Source: Paraburkholderia sp. BL10I2N1
GTDB taxonomy: Bacteria > Pseudomonadota > Gammaproteobacteria > Burkholderiales > Burkholderiaceae
NCBI RefSeq assembly: GCF_004361815.1
Contig: NZ_SNWA01000001.1
Span: 744,001-808,000, forward strand
Direction of reading: 5' to 3'
DNA: 64,000 nt
Below, one piece after another: positions 48,738 to 59,141 of the stretch (position 1 is its first letter; every line of letters starts with the position of its first letter). A model generated the notes under the pieces. That model was not told where the DNA came from, did no database searches, and saw nothing but the letters and a program-made list of their open reading frames with translations. Position numbers and translations under genes: made by a program.

Positions 48738-48760
48738 AGTGCATCCGCATTGTTTTCAAG
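48738..48760 (-). promoter_or_regulatory. Possible weak sigma-32 promoter before dnaK
   Basis: On the minus strand a perfect -35 CTTGAAA (48754-48760) stands about 13 bases before ACTTATTT, a poor match to CCCCATNT. If used, it would give dnaK an internal heat-shock start. Confidence 0.3.
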
Positions 48761-48791
48761 ACCCTCAACGCAATGCGGTCATTAAATATTT

Positions 48792-49337
48792 TCAATCGCC
48801 TGAACGGGTGGCCGTGGTTTCCGGCGAAACGGCGCCTTTCGGGGCACGATTTGCCACGCTGACGGTTGCAGCGGCGTCCGCCCGCCCGCTGCCGGGGGCT
48901 GAGCCGTCGACCGGACCGCTAGCGGTTGCCTCACCAATGGCCGCCCCACGGATGGCCGCCCCACGAATTTTCTCACGCGCTGCTGCCACGGCTGCTTCGA
49001 ACTGCGCGAGACCATGCCGGCCCGTCGCCCGACCAAGCCGCTTGCCGCGGTGGAAGAAGTACCACGTGGGCACGCCATGCAGCACGAACCGGCGGCCCAA
49101 CTCGCGGTGCTCGTAGACGTTGCTGTGAAACCATTTCAGACCAAGCGCGCGGATCGCATCCGGCTGGGCCAGCATCGCTTTCTTGGCGACCTCACAGTTG
49201 AAGCAGTCGAGACCCCAGAAGAAGACAACCGCGAGGTCGTCCCCGGCCGATGCAAGGCCTGCGTCGAACAATGCGGCGCTCAATTCCTGCATATCGAAGA
49301 CGGCGAATGCCGTGGAGTCGACGGGAATATTGGCCAT
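48792..49337 (-). CDS. Thioredoxin-family protein with a CFNC site
   Basis: 181 residues. A thioredoxin fold with WGLDCFNCE (Cys45 and Cys48) in place of the usual CGPC, and the cis-Pro loop GVPTWYFF (Pro90). The last ~50 residues are a low-complexity tail with a short repeat (IRGAAIRGAAIG). There is no signal peptide, so it is cytoplasmic. It lies between grpE and dnaK in the heat-shock operon and thus is probably induced with them; a role in repairing thiols of unfolded proteins would fit, but is inferred. The unusual active-site pair will change its redox potential. Confidence 0.85.
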   Translation of the reverse strand: MANIPVDSTAFAVFDMQELSAALFDAGLASAGDDLAVVFFWGLDCFNCEVAKKAMLAQPDAIRALGLKWFHSNVYEHRELGRRFVLHGVPTWYFFHRGKRLGRATGRHGLAQFEAAVAAAREKIRGAAIRGAAIGEATASGPVDGSAPGSGRADAAATVSVANRAPKGAVSPETTATRSGD

Positions 49338-49386
49338 GGTCGTGACGTTTCTCGAAGCGGCGCGGAATGGCGGGTGACGAGGCCGC

Positions 49387-49962
49387 TTATTTGGGCGCCG
49401 CGACCGTCACCAGCGCCGGACGCAGCACGCGATCGGCGATCACGTAGCCCTTTTGCAGCACGGCGACGACGGTGTTCGGCTCCTGTTCGGCCGGAACCAT
49501 CGAAATCGCCTGGTGACGATGCGGATCGAACTTCTCGCCGACTGGGTTCAATGCGACGACGCGGCCCTTCTCGAGCGCGCCGGTCAACTGGCGCAGCGTC
49601 AACTCGACGCCTTCGCGGACCTTCGCCAGATCGCCGGAGTTGTCGGCAAGCGCAGCCTCGAGGCTGTCGAGCACCGGCAGCAGATGTTCGGCAAAGCTTT
49701 CGATCGCGAACTTGTGCGCCTTCTTTACGTCTTCGTGCGCCCGGCGGCGCACGTTTTCCGTTTCGGCCTTTGCGCGCAGGAAGCTTTCCTGCAGTTCGCC
49801 GATCTTTGCCTGCGCTTCGGCCAGAGCGACCTCTGCGCCAGCCGGCGCCGCTTCAGGCGCAATGTCCTGTTGATCGACCGTGCCAGCTTCAGCGGCCGTG
49901 CGGCCGTTTTCGTCAGCAGGCGTGGCGTTCTGGCCAGTCGGATTCTCTTGCGTGTTTTCCAT
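49387..49962 (-). CDS. grpE: Nucleotide exchange factor GrpE
   Basis: 191 residues from [15 protein letters not shown] (49962); an ATG five codons earlier has no ribosome-binding site. A long coiled-coil ([20 protein letters not shown] and on) leads to [19 protein letters not shown] and the beta-wing with [21 protein letters not shown]. It releases ADP from DnaK. A strong sigma-32 promoter is found ~110-140 bp upstream, and the order grpE-trx-dnaK-dnaJ follows. Confidence 0.96.
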   Translation of the reverse strand: MENTQENPTGQNATPADENGRTAAEAGTVDQQDIAPEAAPAGAEVALAEAQAKIGELQESFLRAKAETENVRRRAHEDVKKAHKFAIESFAEHLLPVLDSLEAALADNSGDLAKVREGVELTLRQLTGALEKGRVVALNPVGEKFDPHRHQAISMVPAEQEPNTVVAVLQKGYVIADRVLRPALVTVAAPK

Positions 49963-50071
49963 GTCGCTGAAAGTCATAAAAAAATAAAAACTGCAGCAGC
50001 GTCTTCCTGCTCACGCAGCGCTGAAACAGACGTTGCGAAAAAGCAACGAAGCCGCCGCTTACCGACGGTGC

Positions 50072-50099
50072 AGATGGGGTCCGGATCGAGGATTTCAAG
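50072..50099 (-). promoter_or_regulatory. Heat-shock (sigma-32) promoter of the grpE operon
   Basis: On the minus strand the -35 CTTGAAA (50093-50099) and the -10 CCCCATCT (50072-50079) are separated by 13 bases. Both match the sigma-32 consensus (CTTGAAA and CCCCATNT) fully. It points at grpE, leaving a ~100-base 5' leader. No CIRCE repeat is present, so HrcA is not expected to act here. Confidence 0.85.
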
Positions 50100-50313
50100 C
50101 CGGTCTACCGATGTTTTCGCACCGCAACCGTGCGCCGAAACGGGCCGTAACAACGATGACGCAGCTGCCATCAGATTGAGATTGAGCAGCATCAACGAGT
50201 GACCTAAACTTCTCTTAAGCGTCCGAAAAGGCACGTTTACCCTAACGAAGCGTAATCTGCCTCACCACTCTGACAGATCGCTTTTTTCCTACCGGCAGAC
50301 TTCGGGGAACACC

Positions 50314-50475
50314 GTGAAACTGATGTTTGCAATATCGGTGGTCGCCTTCGTGCTCATCGCGGGCACCACGACAATATGCCTGTCCGGCGCCGTGAACGAA
50401 AGCACGACCGAGTATGGTGGCGTGCACGCCACGATGGAACAACTGTTCAATCCCCACCTGAAAGTTTGTCGATAA
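50314..50475 (+). CDS. Small exported or membrane protein, unknown
   Basis: 53 residues from GTG 50314, with GGGGAA six bases upstream. The N-terminus (KLMFAISVVAFVLIAGTTTI) is a clear signal peptide or membrane span, and the remaining ~25 residues are polar. The last 29 bp overlap the 3' end of hslR on the other strand. The family is not recognised; the ribosome-binding site and hydrophobic start are the evidence. Confidence 0.42.
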   Translation: MKLMFAISVVAFVLIAGTTTICLSGAVNESTTEYGGVHATMEQLFNPHLKVCR

Positions 50476-50854
50476 TGCGCCGGTCGCGCTTGGTCGGCCG
50501 CCCGTGCATGGCGGCCGCCGGTTCGCGATACGTCTTGCGCCGTTCCAGTTCAAGCAGGCGCTTTTCCCTACCCGCCGCCGTTTCCGCGTAAAGCGTCTGC
50601 GCGATGCTGGCCGGCCCGCGGACGTCGCAGATTCCCAGTACTTCCACCTGCCACACGATCCGTTCAATCTCGATTTCGACCGCGTCGCCGACGCGCACAT
50701 CCTTCGAGGGCTTCACCGGCGCGCCCTCAATCCGCACGCGTCCTTTTTCGACGGCATCCGTCGCCAGCGAGCGCGTCTTGAAGAAGCGCGCGGCCCACAG
50801 CCATTTGTCGATGCGCAGGCGCGCACCCGGTTCGGTCGAGATTTTGTAATTCAC
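50447..50854 (-). CDS. hslR: Heat-shock protein 15 (S4 RNA-binding)
   Basis: 135 residues from a GTG (reading VNYKISTEPGARLRIDKWLW), the expected size for Hsp15. The S4 domain is RIDKWLWAARFFKTRSLATD then GRVRIEGAPVKPSKDVRVG, and a basic C-terminal tail follows. An upstream in-frame reading overlaps hemH and is rejected. In E. coli Hsp15 binds the 50S subunit with a stalled nascent chain and helps recycle it. It is read after hemH on the same strand. Confidence 0.88.
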   Translation of the reverse strand: MNYKISTEPGARLRIDKWLWAARFFKTRSLATDAVEKGRVRIEGAPVKPSKDVRVGDAVEIEIERIVWQVEVLGICDVRGPASIAQTLYAETAAGREKRLLELERRKTYREPAAAMHGRPTKRDRRIIDKLSGGD

Positions 50855-50909
50855 TGAAGCACGTCCAATGTAAAGGACGCCAGGCGCCGCGACACCCTGC
50901 AATCGACAC

Positions 50910-51983
50910 TCATGCGACCGCCGCCCCGTGCGCTGCGACCGGCTGCACCACCGGCCAGCCCTGCAGGTGCTGCGCGACGATCTCGCCGAGCGCGGCGATC
51001 CACGCCTGCGAAGCATTCACGCACGGAATCCGGTGAAACTCGCGGCCACCGGCATGCAGGAACTCGTCGCGAACTTCGATGCCGATTTCCTCGATGGTTT
51101 CGAGGCAGTCGGCGGTAAATCCGGGGCAAAAGACATCCGCACGGCGCACGCCTGCGGAACCCAGTTCCTTCAGGGTTGGCGCTGTGTAAGGCTGCAGCCA
51201 TTCAGCACGGCCAAAACGCGACTGAAACGTAACGCGACACTCCACCGGCGTGAGACGCAGCGCATTCATCAGCAAGGCCGCAGTCTGCTGGCACTGCTCG
51301 TGGTACGGGTCCCCCAGATCGAGCGTGCGCTTCGGCACGCCATGGAAACTGAGAATCAGCTTGTCGCCCGCTGCGAAATCCGGGAGGCCGTGCGTTTGCC
51401 AATAATGGTGAACCTGCGCGGCCAGTGCGGCGATGTAGGCGGGATGATCGCAGTAGTGACGCACAGTCCGGATTTCCGGCTGGTTGCGCATGCGACCCAA
51501 CGCGACAAATGCGTCGTCGAACGCAGTGGCTGTGGTCGACGATGAGTACTGCGGATACATCGGCATCAGCAGCACGCGCTCGGCGCCCGCGAGCTTCAAC
51601 TGGTTCAGCATTGCCGGAACGCCCGGCGTGCCGTAGCGCATCGCGTAATCGACGATCACCTGATAGTCGTTCAACTGCAACAGGTGCCGCAACGCTTCCA
51701 CCTGCTTCTCCGTATGCACGCGCAACGGCGAACCTTCCGGCATCCAGACAGCGGCGTATTTCTTCGCCGACGCGCGACCGCGAAACGGCAGGATCAACAG
51801 GCGCAGGATCACCTGCCAGATCACGGCCGGGATCTCGACCACGCGTGAATCGGACAGGAACTGCGCGAGGTAGCGCCGTACGGCACGTGGCGTCGGCGCA
51901 TCGGGCGTACCGAGATTGATCAGCAGCACCGCGACACGATGTGACGTGGCGGACTGCGAAGGCCGCTCGAGGTCGAAACGCAT
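50910..51983 (-). CDS. hemH: Ferrochelatase
   Basis: 357 residues. [31 protein letters not shown], the metal-binding His in [20 protein letters not shown] and [16 protein letters not shown] are the family motifs. It inserts Fe(II) into protoporphyrin IX, the last haem step, at the membrane surface. It is followed by hslR on the same strand (55 bp). The gap to hrcA (51,984-52,139) shows no gene. Confidence 0.96.
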   Translation of the reverse strand: MRFDLERPSQSATSHRVAVLLINLGTPDAPTPRAVRRYLAQFLSDSRVVEIPAVIWQVILRLLILPFRGRASAKKYAAVWMPEGSPLRVHTEKQVEALRHLLQLNDYQVIVDYAMRYGTPGVPAMLNQLKLAGAERVLLMPMYPQYSSSTTATAFDDAFVALGRMRNQPEIRTVRHYCDHPAYIAALAAQVHHYWQTHGLPDFAAGDKLILSFHGVPKRTLDLGDPYHEQCQQTAALLMNALRLTPVECRVTFQSRFGRAEWLQPYTAPTLKELGSAGVRRADVFCPGFTADCLETIEEIGIEVRDEFLHAGGREFHRIPCVNASQAWIAALGEIVAQHLQGWPVVQPVAAHGAAVA

Positions 51984-52139
51984 AATCGATGGATTCTGGT
52001 GGCGTGCTGACTGAAACGGTTCAGATGGGACCCATTATAGCGGCGCGATGTCCCGCCGATACCTGGCCTTCCGGTCTATTGGCGCAGCGTGCGATGCCGC
52101 GCATCATAGACATGCAGGCACGAGCGGCGCGTCGGGTAG

Positions 52140-53159
52140 TTACTGCTGGCTGAGGGTCAAGGACAGAAGCCGCGCAGTGATATCGACGATCGGAATCACG
52201 CGGTTATAAGCCATTCGGGTCGGCCCGATCACGCCGAGCGTGCCGACTATCTTGCCGTTCACCTCATACGGTGCGGTCACGACGCTCATTTCCTCGATCG
52301 GCACGAGATTCGACTCGCCGCCGATGAAAATCTGCACGCCCTGCGCGTGACTCGACACGTCGAGCAACTGAAGGAGGCTGGTCTTTTGATCGAACACATC
52401 GAACAGTTTGCGCAGGCGCGCCATGTCCGACGAAAGATCGGCAACTTCGAGCAGGTTGCGCTCCCCGGAGATCAGCACCGTCTCGCCAGTGTCGGCTTCA
52501 TCGGTACTCGCGGTGACGGCCGCGTGCATCAGCGCCGTCATGTCGCCGCGCAGTTCGTCGATTTCTTCGCGCAGGCGGCGGCGCACCTCGTCGAACGACA
52601 AGCCGGCGAAGTGCGCATTGATGTAGTTGGAGGCTTCGGTGAGCTGCGATGGCGAGAAGTCACGCTGCGTCGCCATCATGCGGTTCTGCACATCGCCTTC
52701 GGGCGTCACGATGATCAGCAGAATGCGCTTGTCGGACAGGCGCATGAACTCGATCTGCTTGAAAACGTGGCTGCGCCGCGGCGTCAGTACCACGCCAGCA
52801 AACTGGGACAAATTGGACAGCACGCTCGCCGCAGCTGCGACAATTTTCTGTGGCTCGCCGACCTGCAACGTCGTTTTGACGGTGCGCATGACGGCTTCCT
52901 CGTCGGCGGCGGACTCGACGGTCAGCATGGTATCGACAAACAGGCGATACCCGCGCGGCGTCGGAATTCTTCCCGCCGACGTATGCGGGCTGATCACGAG
53001 CCCCAGGTCCTCGAGGTCGGACATCACGTTGCGGATCGTCGCCGGGCTCAGTTCGAGGCCCGAGTACCGGGACAGCGTGCGCGAGCCGACCGGCTGACCT
53101 TCAGCGATATAGCGCTCGATCAGCGTTTTGAGGAGGGTTTGTGCGCGAGGATCTAGCAT
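52140..53159 (-). CDS. hrcA: Heat-inducible transcription repressor HrcA
   Basis: 339 residues from [17 protein letters not shown] (53159); a longer in-frame leader is unlike HrcA. The winged helix has [20 protein letters not shown] then [15 protein letters not shown] and [16 protein letters not shown]. The GAF-like domain follows, ending [17 protein letters not shown]. It represses heat-shock genes (usually groESL) through CIRCE repeats. I found no CIRCE in this window, neither near its own start nor near grpE, so its targets must be elsewhere. Confidence 0.95.
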   Translation of the reverse strand: MLDPRAQTLLKTLIERYIAEGQPVGSRTLSRYSGLELSPATIRNVMSDLEDLGLVISPHTSAGRIPTPRGYRLFVDTMLTVESAADEEAVMRTVKTTLQVGEPQKIVAAAASVLSNLSQFAGVVLTPRRSHVFKQIEFMRLSDKRILLIIVTPEGDVQNRMMATQRDFSPSQLTEASNYINAHFAGLSFDEVRRRLREEIDELRGDMTALMHAAVTASTDEADTGETVLISGERNLLEVADLSSDMARLRKLFDVFDQKTSLLQLLDVSSHAQGVQIFIGGESNLVPIEEMSVVTAPYEVNGKIVGTLGVIGPTRMAYNRVIPIVDITARLLSLTLSQQ

Positions 53160-53439
53160 GAAGGAAAATTTTAGCGCAATGCCTGCGCGACAGCGAGCAA
53201 TAACGGGAAGCTTCAGGACCATCGTGCGGCCGCGCGGCGCGTTGCGCCGGCTGCGACACGAAGTCCCGACCATCAACCTGTCACCAGCTTCTATCATTCT
53301 AACGACAACCTGCCCGGGCCGGGCAAGCGCACTCCGCCCAGCCAGCGTCCGAAGCAGGGCCCGGCGTGGCACGGCTCACCGCGCCCCGGGTGCAATGTGA
53401 AAAGTTCATTTCGAAGCATACCTATGGTGTAATGCCGGC

Positions 53440-54345
53440 ATGCAAGTTACCAGCCAGTTCAGGACCGTTGCGCTCGTTGGGCGCAGCAACACGCCCGGCA
53501 TCAGCGAGCCGCTGGCGGCGCTCGCCTCGTGCATTGCAAAGCGCGGGTTCGACGTCGTGTTCGAAGCGGACACCGCCCAGGAAATCGGCGTGACCGACTA
53601 TCCGGCGCTAACCCCGGCGGAAATCGGCGCGCGCGCCGACGTGGCTGTCGTGCTCGGCGGTGACGGCACCATGCTGGGCATGGGGCGACAACTCGCGCCA
53701 TACCGCACGCCGGTCATCGGCATCAACCACGGACGCCTCGGCTTCATTACCGATATTCCGATTTCCGATATGCAAGAAATCGTCCCGCAGATGCTCACGG
53801 GCAGCTTCGAACGGGAAGAACGGACGCTGCTCGAGGCGCGCATCATGCGCAACGGCGAACCGATCTACCACGCGCTTGCGTTCAACGACGTCGTCGTCAA
53901 CCGTAGTGGCTTTTCGGGGATGGCGGAACTGCGTGTGTATGTCGACGGGCGCTTCATGTACAACCAGCGCTCGGACGGCCTGATCGTCGCCACGCCAACC
54001 GGCTCGACGGCCTACGCGCTGTCGTCGTCGGGGCCGATCCTGCATCCGCAGTTGCAGGGCATCGTGCTGGTGCCCATCGCGCCGCATGCGCTGTCGAACC
54101 GGCCGATCGTGTTGCCTGACGACTGCAAGGTCGGCATCCAGATCGTCTCCGGGCGGGATGTGAACGTGAATTTCGACATGCAGTCGTTCACCGCGCTTGA
54201 ACTGAACGACACTATCGATGTGCGCCGCTCGCGCCATACGGTGCCCTTCCTGCATCCGGTCGGCTACAGTTACTACGCGACGCTTCGCAAGAAGCTGCAC
54301 TGGAATGAACATCCCTCGCTCGAAGACGACCCCGAGCCTGAGTGA
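53440..54345 (+). CDS. nadK: NAD kinase
   Basis: 301 residues. The signature [14 protein letters not shown] has the GGDG motif; [26 protein letters not shown] and [17 protein letters not shown] follow. It phosphorylates NAD to NADP with ATP or polyphosphate. It is divergent from hrcA and followed by recN in the same direction, the usual order. Confidence 0.96.
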   Translation: MQVTSQFRTVALVGRSNTPGISEPLAALASCIAKRGFDVVFEADTAQEIGVTDYPALTPAEIGARADVAVVLGGDGTMLGMGRQLAPYRTPVIGINHGRLGFITDIPISDMQEIVPQMLTGSFEREERTLLEARIMRNGEPIYHALAFNDVVVNRSGFSGMAELRVYVDGRFMYNQRSDGLIVATPTGSTAYALSSSGPILHPQLQGIVLVPIAPHALSNRPIVLPDDCKVGIQIVSGRDVNVNFDMQSFTALELNDTIDVRRSRHTVPFLHPVGYSYYATLRKKLHWNEHPSLEDDPEPE

Positions 54346-54448
54346 GCGGACTGCCTTCATTGCCCTGACTACCCAGACAAGCGCGACTGACTCGACCGAC
54401 GCGACCGTTTCGAATTCGCCAGCAAAACAGCCAACCAGACCAAACTCC

Positions 54449-56116
54449 ATGCTTCGCCATCTCTCGATACGCGACTTCGTCATTGTCGCCGCGCTCGATC
54501 TTGAATTCGAAAGCGGCTTTACGGTCTTTTCCGGTGAAACGGGCGCCGGCAAATCGATCCTGATCGACGCACTCGCCCTTGCGCTAGGCGCGCGCGCCGA
54601 CGCAAGCGTCGTGCGCACCGGCGAGAGCCGCGCCGACATTACCGCGGAATTCGCGACGCACGCCGAGGTCGAGCGCTGGCTCGACGAGCAGGCGCTCGGC
54701 ACCGACGCCGACGACCCGCACGGCAGCACGGTCATGCTGCGCCGGGTGATCGACGCCAACGGCCGCTCCCGCGCGTTCATCAACGGTACGCCGGCCACAC
54801 TGGCGCAACTGCGCGAAGTGGGCGAAATGCTCGTCGACATTCACGGGCAGCACGCGCACCAGTTGCTGATGCGGCCCGACGCGCAGCGCGAACTGTTCGA
54901 CACACACGCGGGCCTGCTCGAGACGGCCGCTTCGGTGACACGTGCCTGGCGTAACTGGCGCGAGGCTGCACAAGCCGTCGAAACAGCGCAGACGCGGGAC
55001 CGCGAACTGCAACTCGAACGCGAGCGTCTCGCATGGCAGTTGACCGAACTCGACAAACTCGCGCCGCAACCCGGCGAATGGGAAGAAATCAACGCAGAGC
55101 ATCGCAAGCTGTCGCACTCGGCGAACCTGATCGACGGCGTGCAGGGCGCGCTCGCGGCGCTGTCCGAATCGGATGAGGCGATGATCACCCATCTCGGCTC
55201 GATCATTTCAAAGCTGCGTGACCTTGCCGAAATCGATCCCGCCTTGAACGATGCGCTCGCCGCACTGGAACCCGCCGAGATCCAGTTGCAGGAAGCGGCC
55301 TACTCGCTCTCGCATTACGCGCAGCGGCTCGAACTCGATCCCGACCGGCTCGCCCAGGTCGACCGCCGTCTCGACGCGTTGCACTCGATGGCGCGCAAAT
55401 TCCGCCTGCAGCCAGAAACACTGCCCGGAGAACACGAGGCACGCCGGGCGCAGCTTGCCGCGCTCGACGCCGCCGCCGACCTCGACAGCCTGCGTGCCTT
55501 CGAGGCCAGGGCGAAAGACGCCTACGTGGCCGACGCAAAACAGTTGTCGAAGTCACGGGCAAAGGCCGCGAAGGCGCTAGGTTCGGCCGTGACGACAGGC
55601 ATGCAGGAATTGTCGATGGTGGGCGGCAGCTTCGACGTTGCGCTCGTGCCGCTGCCGGAAGGCGGCGCGCATGGCATGGAGCAGATCGAGTTTCGCGTCG
55701 CGGGTCACGCGGGCGTGCCGCTGCGGCCGTTGGCAAAAGTCGCGTCCGGGGGCGAACTGGCGCGGATCAGCCTCGCACTGGCCGTCATCGCAAGCACCGC
55801 GAGCCCCACGCCGACGCTGATATTCGACGAAGTGGATACGGGCATTGGCGGCGGCGTCGCGGAAGTGGTCGGGCGCTTGCTGCATCAACTCGGCCGAGAC
55901 AGGCAGGTGCTGTGCGTCACGCACCTGCCGCAGGTCGCCGCGCGCGGCGATCATCACTTTCAGGTCGCAAAGAGCGGCAACGGCAAGGGCGGCACGACGA
56001 GCAGCGTCACCTCGCTCGACAGATCCAGTCGTATCGAGGAAGTGGCGCGGATGCTGGGCGGCATCGAGATCACGGCGACCACCCGCAAGCACGCAAAAGA
56101 AATGCTCACCGCCTGA
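54449..56116 (+). CDS. recN: DNA repair protein RecN
   Basis: 555 residues from MLRHLSIRDFVIVAALD (54449); the longer in-frame reading starts inside nadK. SMC-like: Walker A SGETGAGKSILIDAL at the N-terminus, a central coiled-coil, ABC signature SGGELARISLAL, Walker B LIFDEVDTGIGGG and the switch CVTHLPQVAARGDHHF. It holds DNA near double-strand breaks during repair. It lies 103 bp after nadK and is convergent with glnE. Confidence 0.95.
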   Translation: MLRHLSIRDFVIVAALDLEFESGFTVFSGETGAGKSILIDALALALGARADASVVRTGESRADITAEFATHAEVERWLDEQALGTDADDPHGSTVMLRRVIDANGRSRAFINGTPATLAQLREVGEMLVDIHGQHAHQLLMRPDAQRELFDTHAGLLETAASVTRAWRNWREAAQAVETAQTRDRELQLERERLAWQLTELDKLAPQPGEWEEINAEHRKLSHSANLIDGVQGALAALSESDEAMITHLGSIISKLRDLAEIDPALNDALAALEPAEIQLQEAAYSLSHYAQRLELDPDRLAQVDRRLDALHSMARKFRLQPETLPGEHEARRAQLAALDAAADLDSLRAFEARAKDAYVADAKQLSKSRAKAAKALGSAVTTGMQELSMVGGSFDVALVPLPEGGAHGMEQIEFRVAGHAGVPLRPLAKVASGGELARISLALAVIASTASPTPTLIFDEVDTGIGGGVAEVVGRLLHQLGRDRQVLCVTHLPQVAARGDHHFQVAKSGNGKGGTTSSVTSLDRSSRIEEVARMLGGIEITATTRKHAKEMLTA

Positions 56117-56143
56117 GCGCGTGGCGGCCGAGGGGCCCTGTCC

Positions 56144-58939
56144 TCAGCCAAACACCCGCTTCCAGAGACGCAGCACCGCTCTTCGCTCGGCCGTCACACG
56201 CTCCGGCTCCACCCGCGCCTTCTCCATGCCGTCGAGACGAAGCTTGTGCTGCAGCTTGCGATAGGTCCGGTAAGCCGCGCCCACCGTCTCAGCCTCTTCC
56301 TCACTCATCAGCCCGAAGCGCGACACTTCGCGCAGGAGCGCAATGTTGCCGGTATTGCGGATCAGTTCCGGATCGCGAGCCGCGTGCAGCAGTACCCAGT
56401 ACTGCACCGTGAATTCGATATCGACCATCCCGCCACGATCGTGCTTCAGATCGAACAGCTCGGTGCGGTTCGGATGCCCCGCCTCGACGCGCTCGCGCAT
56501 CTCGACAATTTCCTTCGCAAGCGGCGCGGCATCGCGTGGAGTCGTCAGGACCTGGATGCGGATCGCCTCGAACTGCGCGCCGATTTCGGCGTCGCCCGCG
56601 CAGTAACGTGCTCGCGACAATGCCTGGTGCTCCCACACCCATGCCGTGTTCGCTGCGTCGCCTTCACGCAGCTGATAGCGCCGGAACGCGTCGAGATCGG
56701 TGACGAGCAGCCCGGATTCGCCGTTTGGCCGCAACCGCAGATCGACATCGAACAGGGTGCCGGCACCGGTCGCCATCGTGAGCCAGGTGATGAGGCGCCG
56801 GGTAAACGTGGCGTAGACGTCGGCCGCCGCGTCGTCGGGGTCGTCGTACAGGAAGATGAGGTCGAGATCCGACGCGTAGCCCAGTTCCTTGCCGCCCAGC
56901 TTGCCGTAGGCGATCACGGCAAAGCGCGGCACCTCGCGATGCCGTTTGGCCACCTGCTTCCACACCGCTTCGAGCGTCACATCGAGGACCGCATCGGCAA
57001 GTTCCGAGAGCCGGTCGCTCACCTGTTCGACAGAGAGGCGTCCCGCCAGATCGATCAGCAGGATCCGGAACACTTCCGCCTGATGCGCGTGGCGCAGCAG
57101 GTCCATCTGCTGTTCGACCCCGTCAGCCGCCGCGATACGCGCGCCAAGCGTGCGTTTGAATTCGGGCCAGTCGAACGGGCTCGCGATCGCTTCGTCGTCG
57201 AGCAGTTCGTCGAGCAGTTGCGGATGCCGGATCAGGTAGCCCGCCGCCCAGCGCGAGCCGCCCAGTACCGACAGCACACGATGCAGCGCGACCGGATATT
57301 CGGTCAGCAGCGCGAGATACACGCCCCGCCGGCTCACGGCTTCGAGCAGGTCGAAGAAACGCGCGATCGTATCCGCGCGCCGCCCGGTCGGCTCCAGCGT
57401 GCGCGCCGCTTCCAGCGCCCGCTGCGCAACGATGTCGAAGCGCTGCCGGCTCCGCTCGCCGAGCCCCGTGTAGCGCGATGAGCGCCAGACCGCGCGCAGC
57501 CGGTCCAGCAGTTCCGCGGGCTCCGCGATACCGAGTTCGACGAGACGCGCCCGCAACGCCTCGTCGGCGCTCTCGTCGTCGAGCGCGCTGCTCCACACCC
57601 ACACTGCCGCGCCGTCTTCGGGCGCACCGCAGCCGTCTCGGCCGTTTACCTTGTCGGCGAAAATCTGGTCGAACTGCAGCTCGACACGTTCGCGATGGCC
57701 GTTGAGTACCGTGATCAGCGCGGCGTAATCGTCAAAGCCCATCGTGTGCGCGAGCTGTTCGCGCTGGCCGGCGTCGACGGGCATCGCGTGCGTCTGCGCG
57801 TCGTTGCGGTATTGCAGGCGATGCTCGAGTTCGCGCAGGAATCGATAGGCCTGCGAGAGGTCAGCGCAGACCGAAGGCGCGATCAGCCCCTGCGCGGCTG
57901 CATGCCTCAGCACAGCGAGCGTCGGGCGCACGCGAAAGCCGGCATCCTGGCCGCCGCGAATCAGCTGGAACACCTGCGCGCTGAATTCGATCTCGCGGAT
58001 GCCGCCGCGGCCAAGCTTGATGTCATCGGCCTTGTCCGGCCGCATCGACGCGCGGCGTTGGGCTTCCTGGCGAATCTGCAGGTGCAGTGCCCGGATCGCG
58101 GCGATCACTCCGAAATCCAGATACCGCCGATAGATGAATGGCGTGACGATGGAGTCGAGCTGTTTCGACAGACGCTGTGCGGCTTCGCTGCCGCCCTCGG
58201 AAACGAGCCGCCCCTTGATCCAGGCGTAACGCTCCCATTCGCGGCCCTGCACATAGAAATACTCCTCGAGCATGCCGAGGCTGCCCACCAGCGGCCCGGA
58301 ATCGCCGTTCGGACGCAGACGCATGTCGACGCGAAACACGTAGCCATCCGCGGTCACTTCCGCGAGCGCAGCGATCAGCCGCTTGCCGAGACGCGCGAAG
58401 AAATCCTGCGTCGCAATCGGCGAGCGCTGGCCGCCGGCCGTCTCGCCGTCGTCTTCGTAGACGAAGATCAGGTCGATGTCCGACGATACGTTCAGTTCGC
58501 GCCCACCCAGCTTGCCCATCCCCACCACGCCGAGTGCGAGCCGCTCGCCCTCAGGGCCGCGCGGCTCGCCGTAGAGCACTAGGAGATCGGTAGACAGCAC
58601 CGCGAGCGCACGCTGGATCGTGGCTTCGGCCAGATCGGTCATCGTACCGGTCACTTCGGCGACATCGGCCTTGCGTGTCAGATCGCGCTCCATCACGGCA
58701 CAAAAGACCTCCGTGCGCAGCTGGCGCAGGGCTTTTTTAAGCGCCTCCTCGGTAAGCGGGGCATCGGACGCGGCGCGCAACGCGTGACTGAGTTCATCCA
58801 GCCGCCCGTCGATCCGCTCGCGCGTAACAGGTGCCTCCGCCAGCGCCGCCACGTGCGACGCGAGTTCGGGACGGCCGGCGAGGACGCGCGCAGCGTATTG
58901 TGACCAGGTGGAACTCGTCAGAGTGAAGTCAGTCATCAA
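56144..58939 (-). CDS. glnE: Glutamine synthetase adenylyltransferase / deadenylase
   Basis: 931 residues, the usual ~930-950. Two nucleotidyltransferase domains are seen: one with GMGKLGGRELNVSSDIDLIF near residue 170 and one with AYGKLGGKELGYASDLDLIF near 690. Helical HD-GYP-free linker regions lie between and after them. It adds AMP to, or removes it from, glutamine synthetase in response to PII and glutamine, thus setting nitrogen assimilation. It is divergent from yhdP. Confidence 0.96.
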   Translation of the reverse strand: MMTDFTLTSSTWSQYAARVLAGRPELASHVAALAEAPVTRERIDGRLDELSHALRAASDAPLTEEALKKALRQLRTEVFCAVMERDLTRKADVAEVTGTMTDLAEATIQRALAVLSTDLLVLYGEPRGPEGERLALGVVGMGKLGGRELNVSSDIDLIFVYEDDGETAGGQRSPIATQDFFARLGKRLIAALAEVTADGYVFRVDMRLRPNGDSGPLVGSLGMLEEYFYVQGREWERYAWIKGRLVSEGGSEAAQRLSKQLDSIVTPFIYRRYLDFGVIAAIRALHLQIRQEAQRRASMRPDKADDIKLGRGGIREIEFSAQVFQLIRGGQDAGFRVRPTLAVLRHAAAQGLIAPSVCADLSQAYRFLRELEHRLQYRNDAQTHAMPVDAGQREQLAHTMGFDDYAALITVLNGHRERVELQFDQIFADKVNGRDGCGAPEDGAAVWVWSSALDDESADEALRARLVELGIAEPAELLDRLRAVWRSSRYTGLGERSRQRFDIVAQRALEAARTLEPTGRRADTIARFFDLLEAVSRRGVYLALLTEYPVALHRVLSVLGGSRWAAGYLIRHPQLLDELLDDEAIASPFDWPEFKRTLGARIAAADGVEQQMDLLRHAHQAEVFRILLIDLAGRLSVEQVSDRLSELADAVLDVTLEAVWKQVAKRHREVPRFAVIAYGKLGGKELGYASDLDLIFLYDDPDDAAADVYATFTRRLITWLTMATGAGTLFDVDLRLRPNGESGLLVTDLDAFRRYQLREGDAANTAWVWEHQALSRARYCAGDAEIGAQFEAIRIQVLTTPRDAAPLAKEIVEMRERVEAGHPNRTELFDLKHDRGGMVDIEFTVQYWVLLHAARDPELIRNTGNIALLREVSRFGLMSEEEAETVGAAYRTYRKLQHKLRLDGMEKARVEPERVTAERRAVLRLWKRVFG

Positions 58940-59141
58940 AGGTCAGGCTCGCTCGTTGCTTCGGTGGTTGTGACACACGCGAGGCGCAGGCGAAGCGCGA
59001 GTCGTGCGGACATAAGTCCCGAACGTCGCGAGCCACGCTGGCCGGACCTTTCAAAGGATTCAAGGATGCCCGTAGGCGCTGGCCCGTGTGTTACATTTCG
59101 TCGTCAGACAGCAAAACTACCATACGCCCACCCGTCGCAGC

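Noticed and set aside
53160..53439. CIRCE element searched for between hrcA and nadK, and before grpE
   Set aside because: No TTAGCACTC or GAGTGCTAA arms were found.
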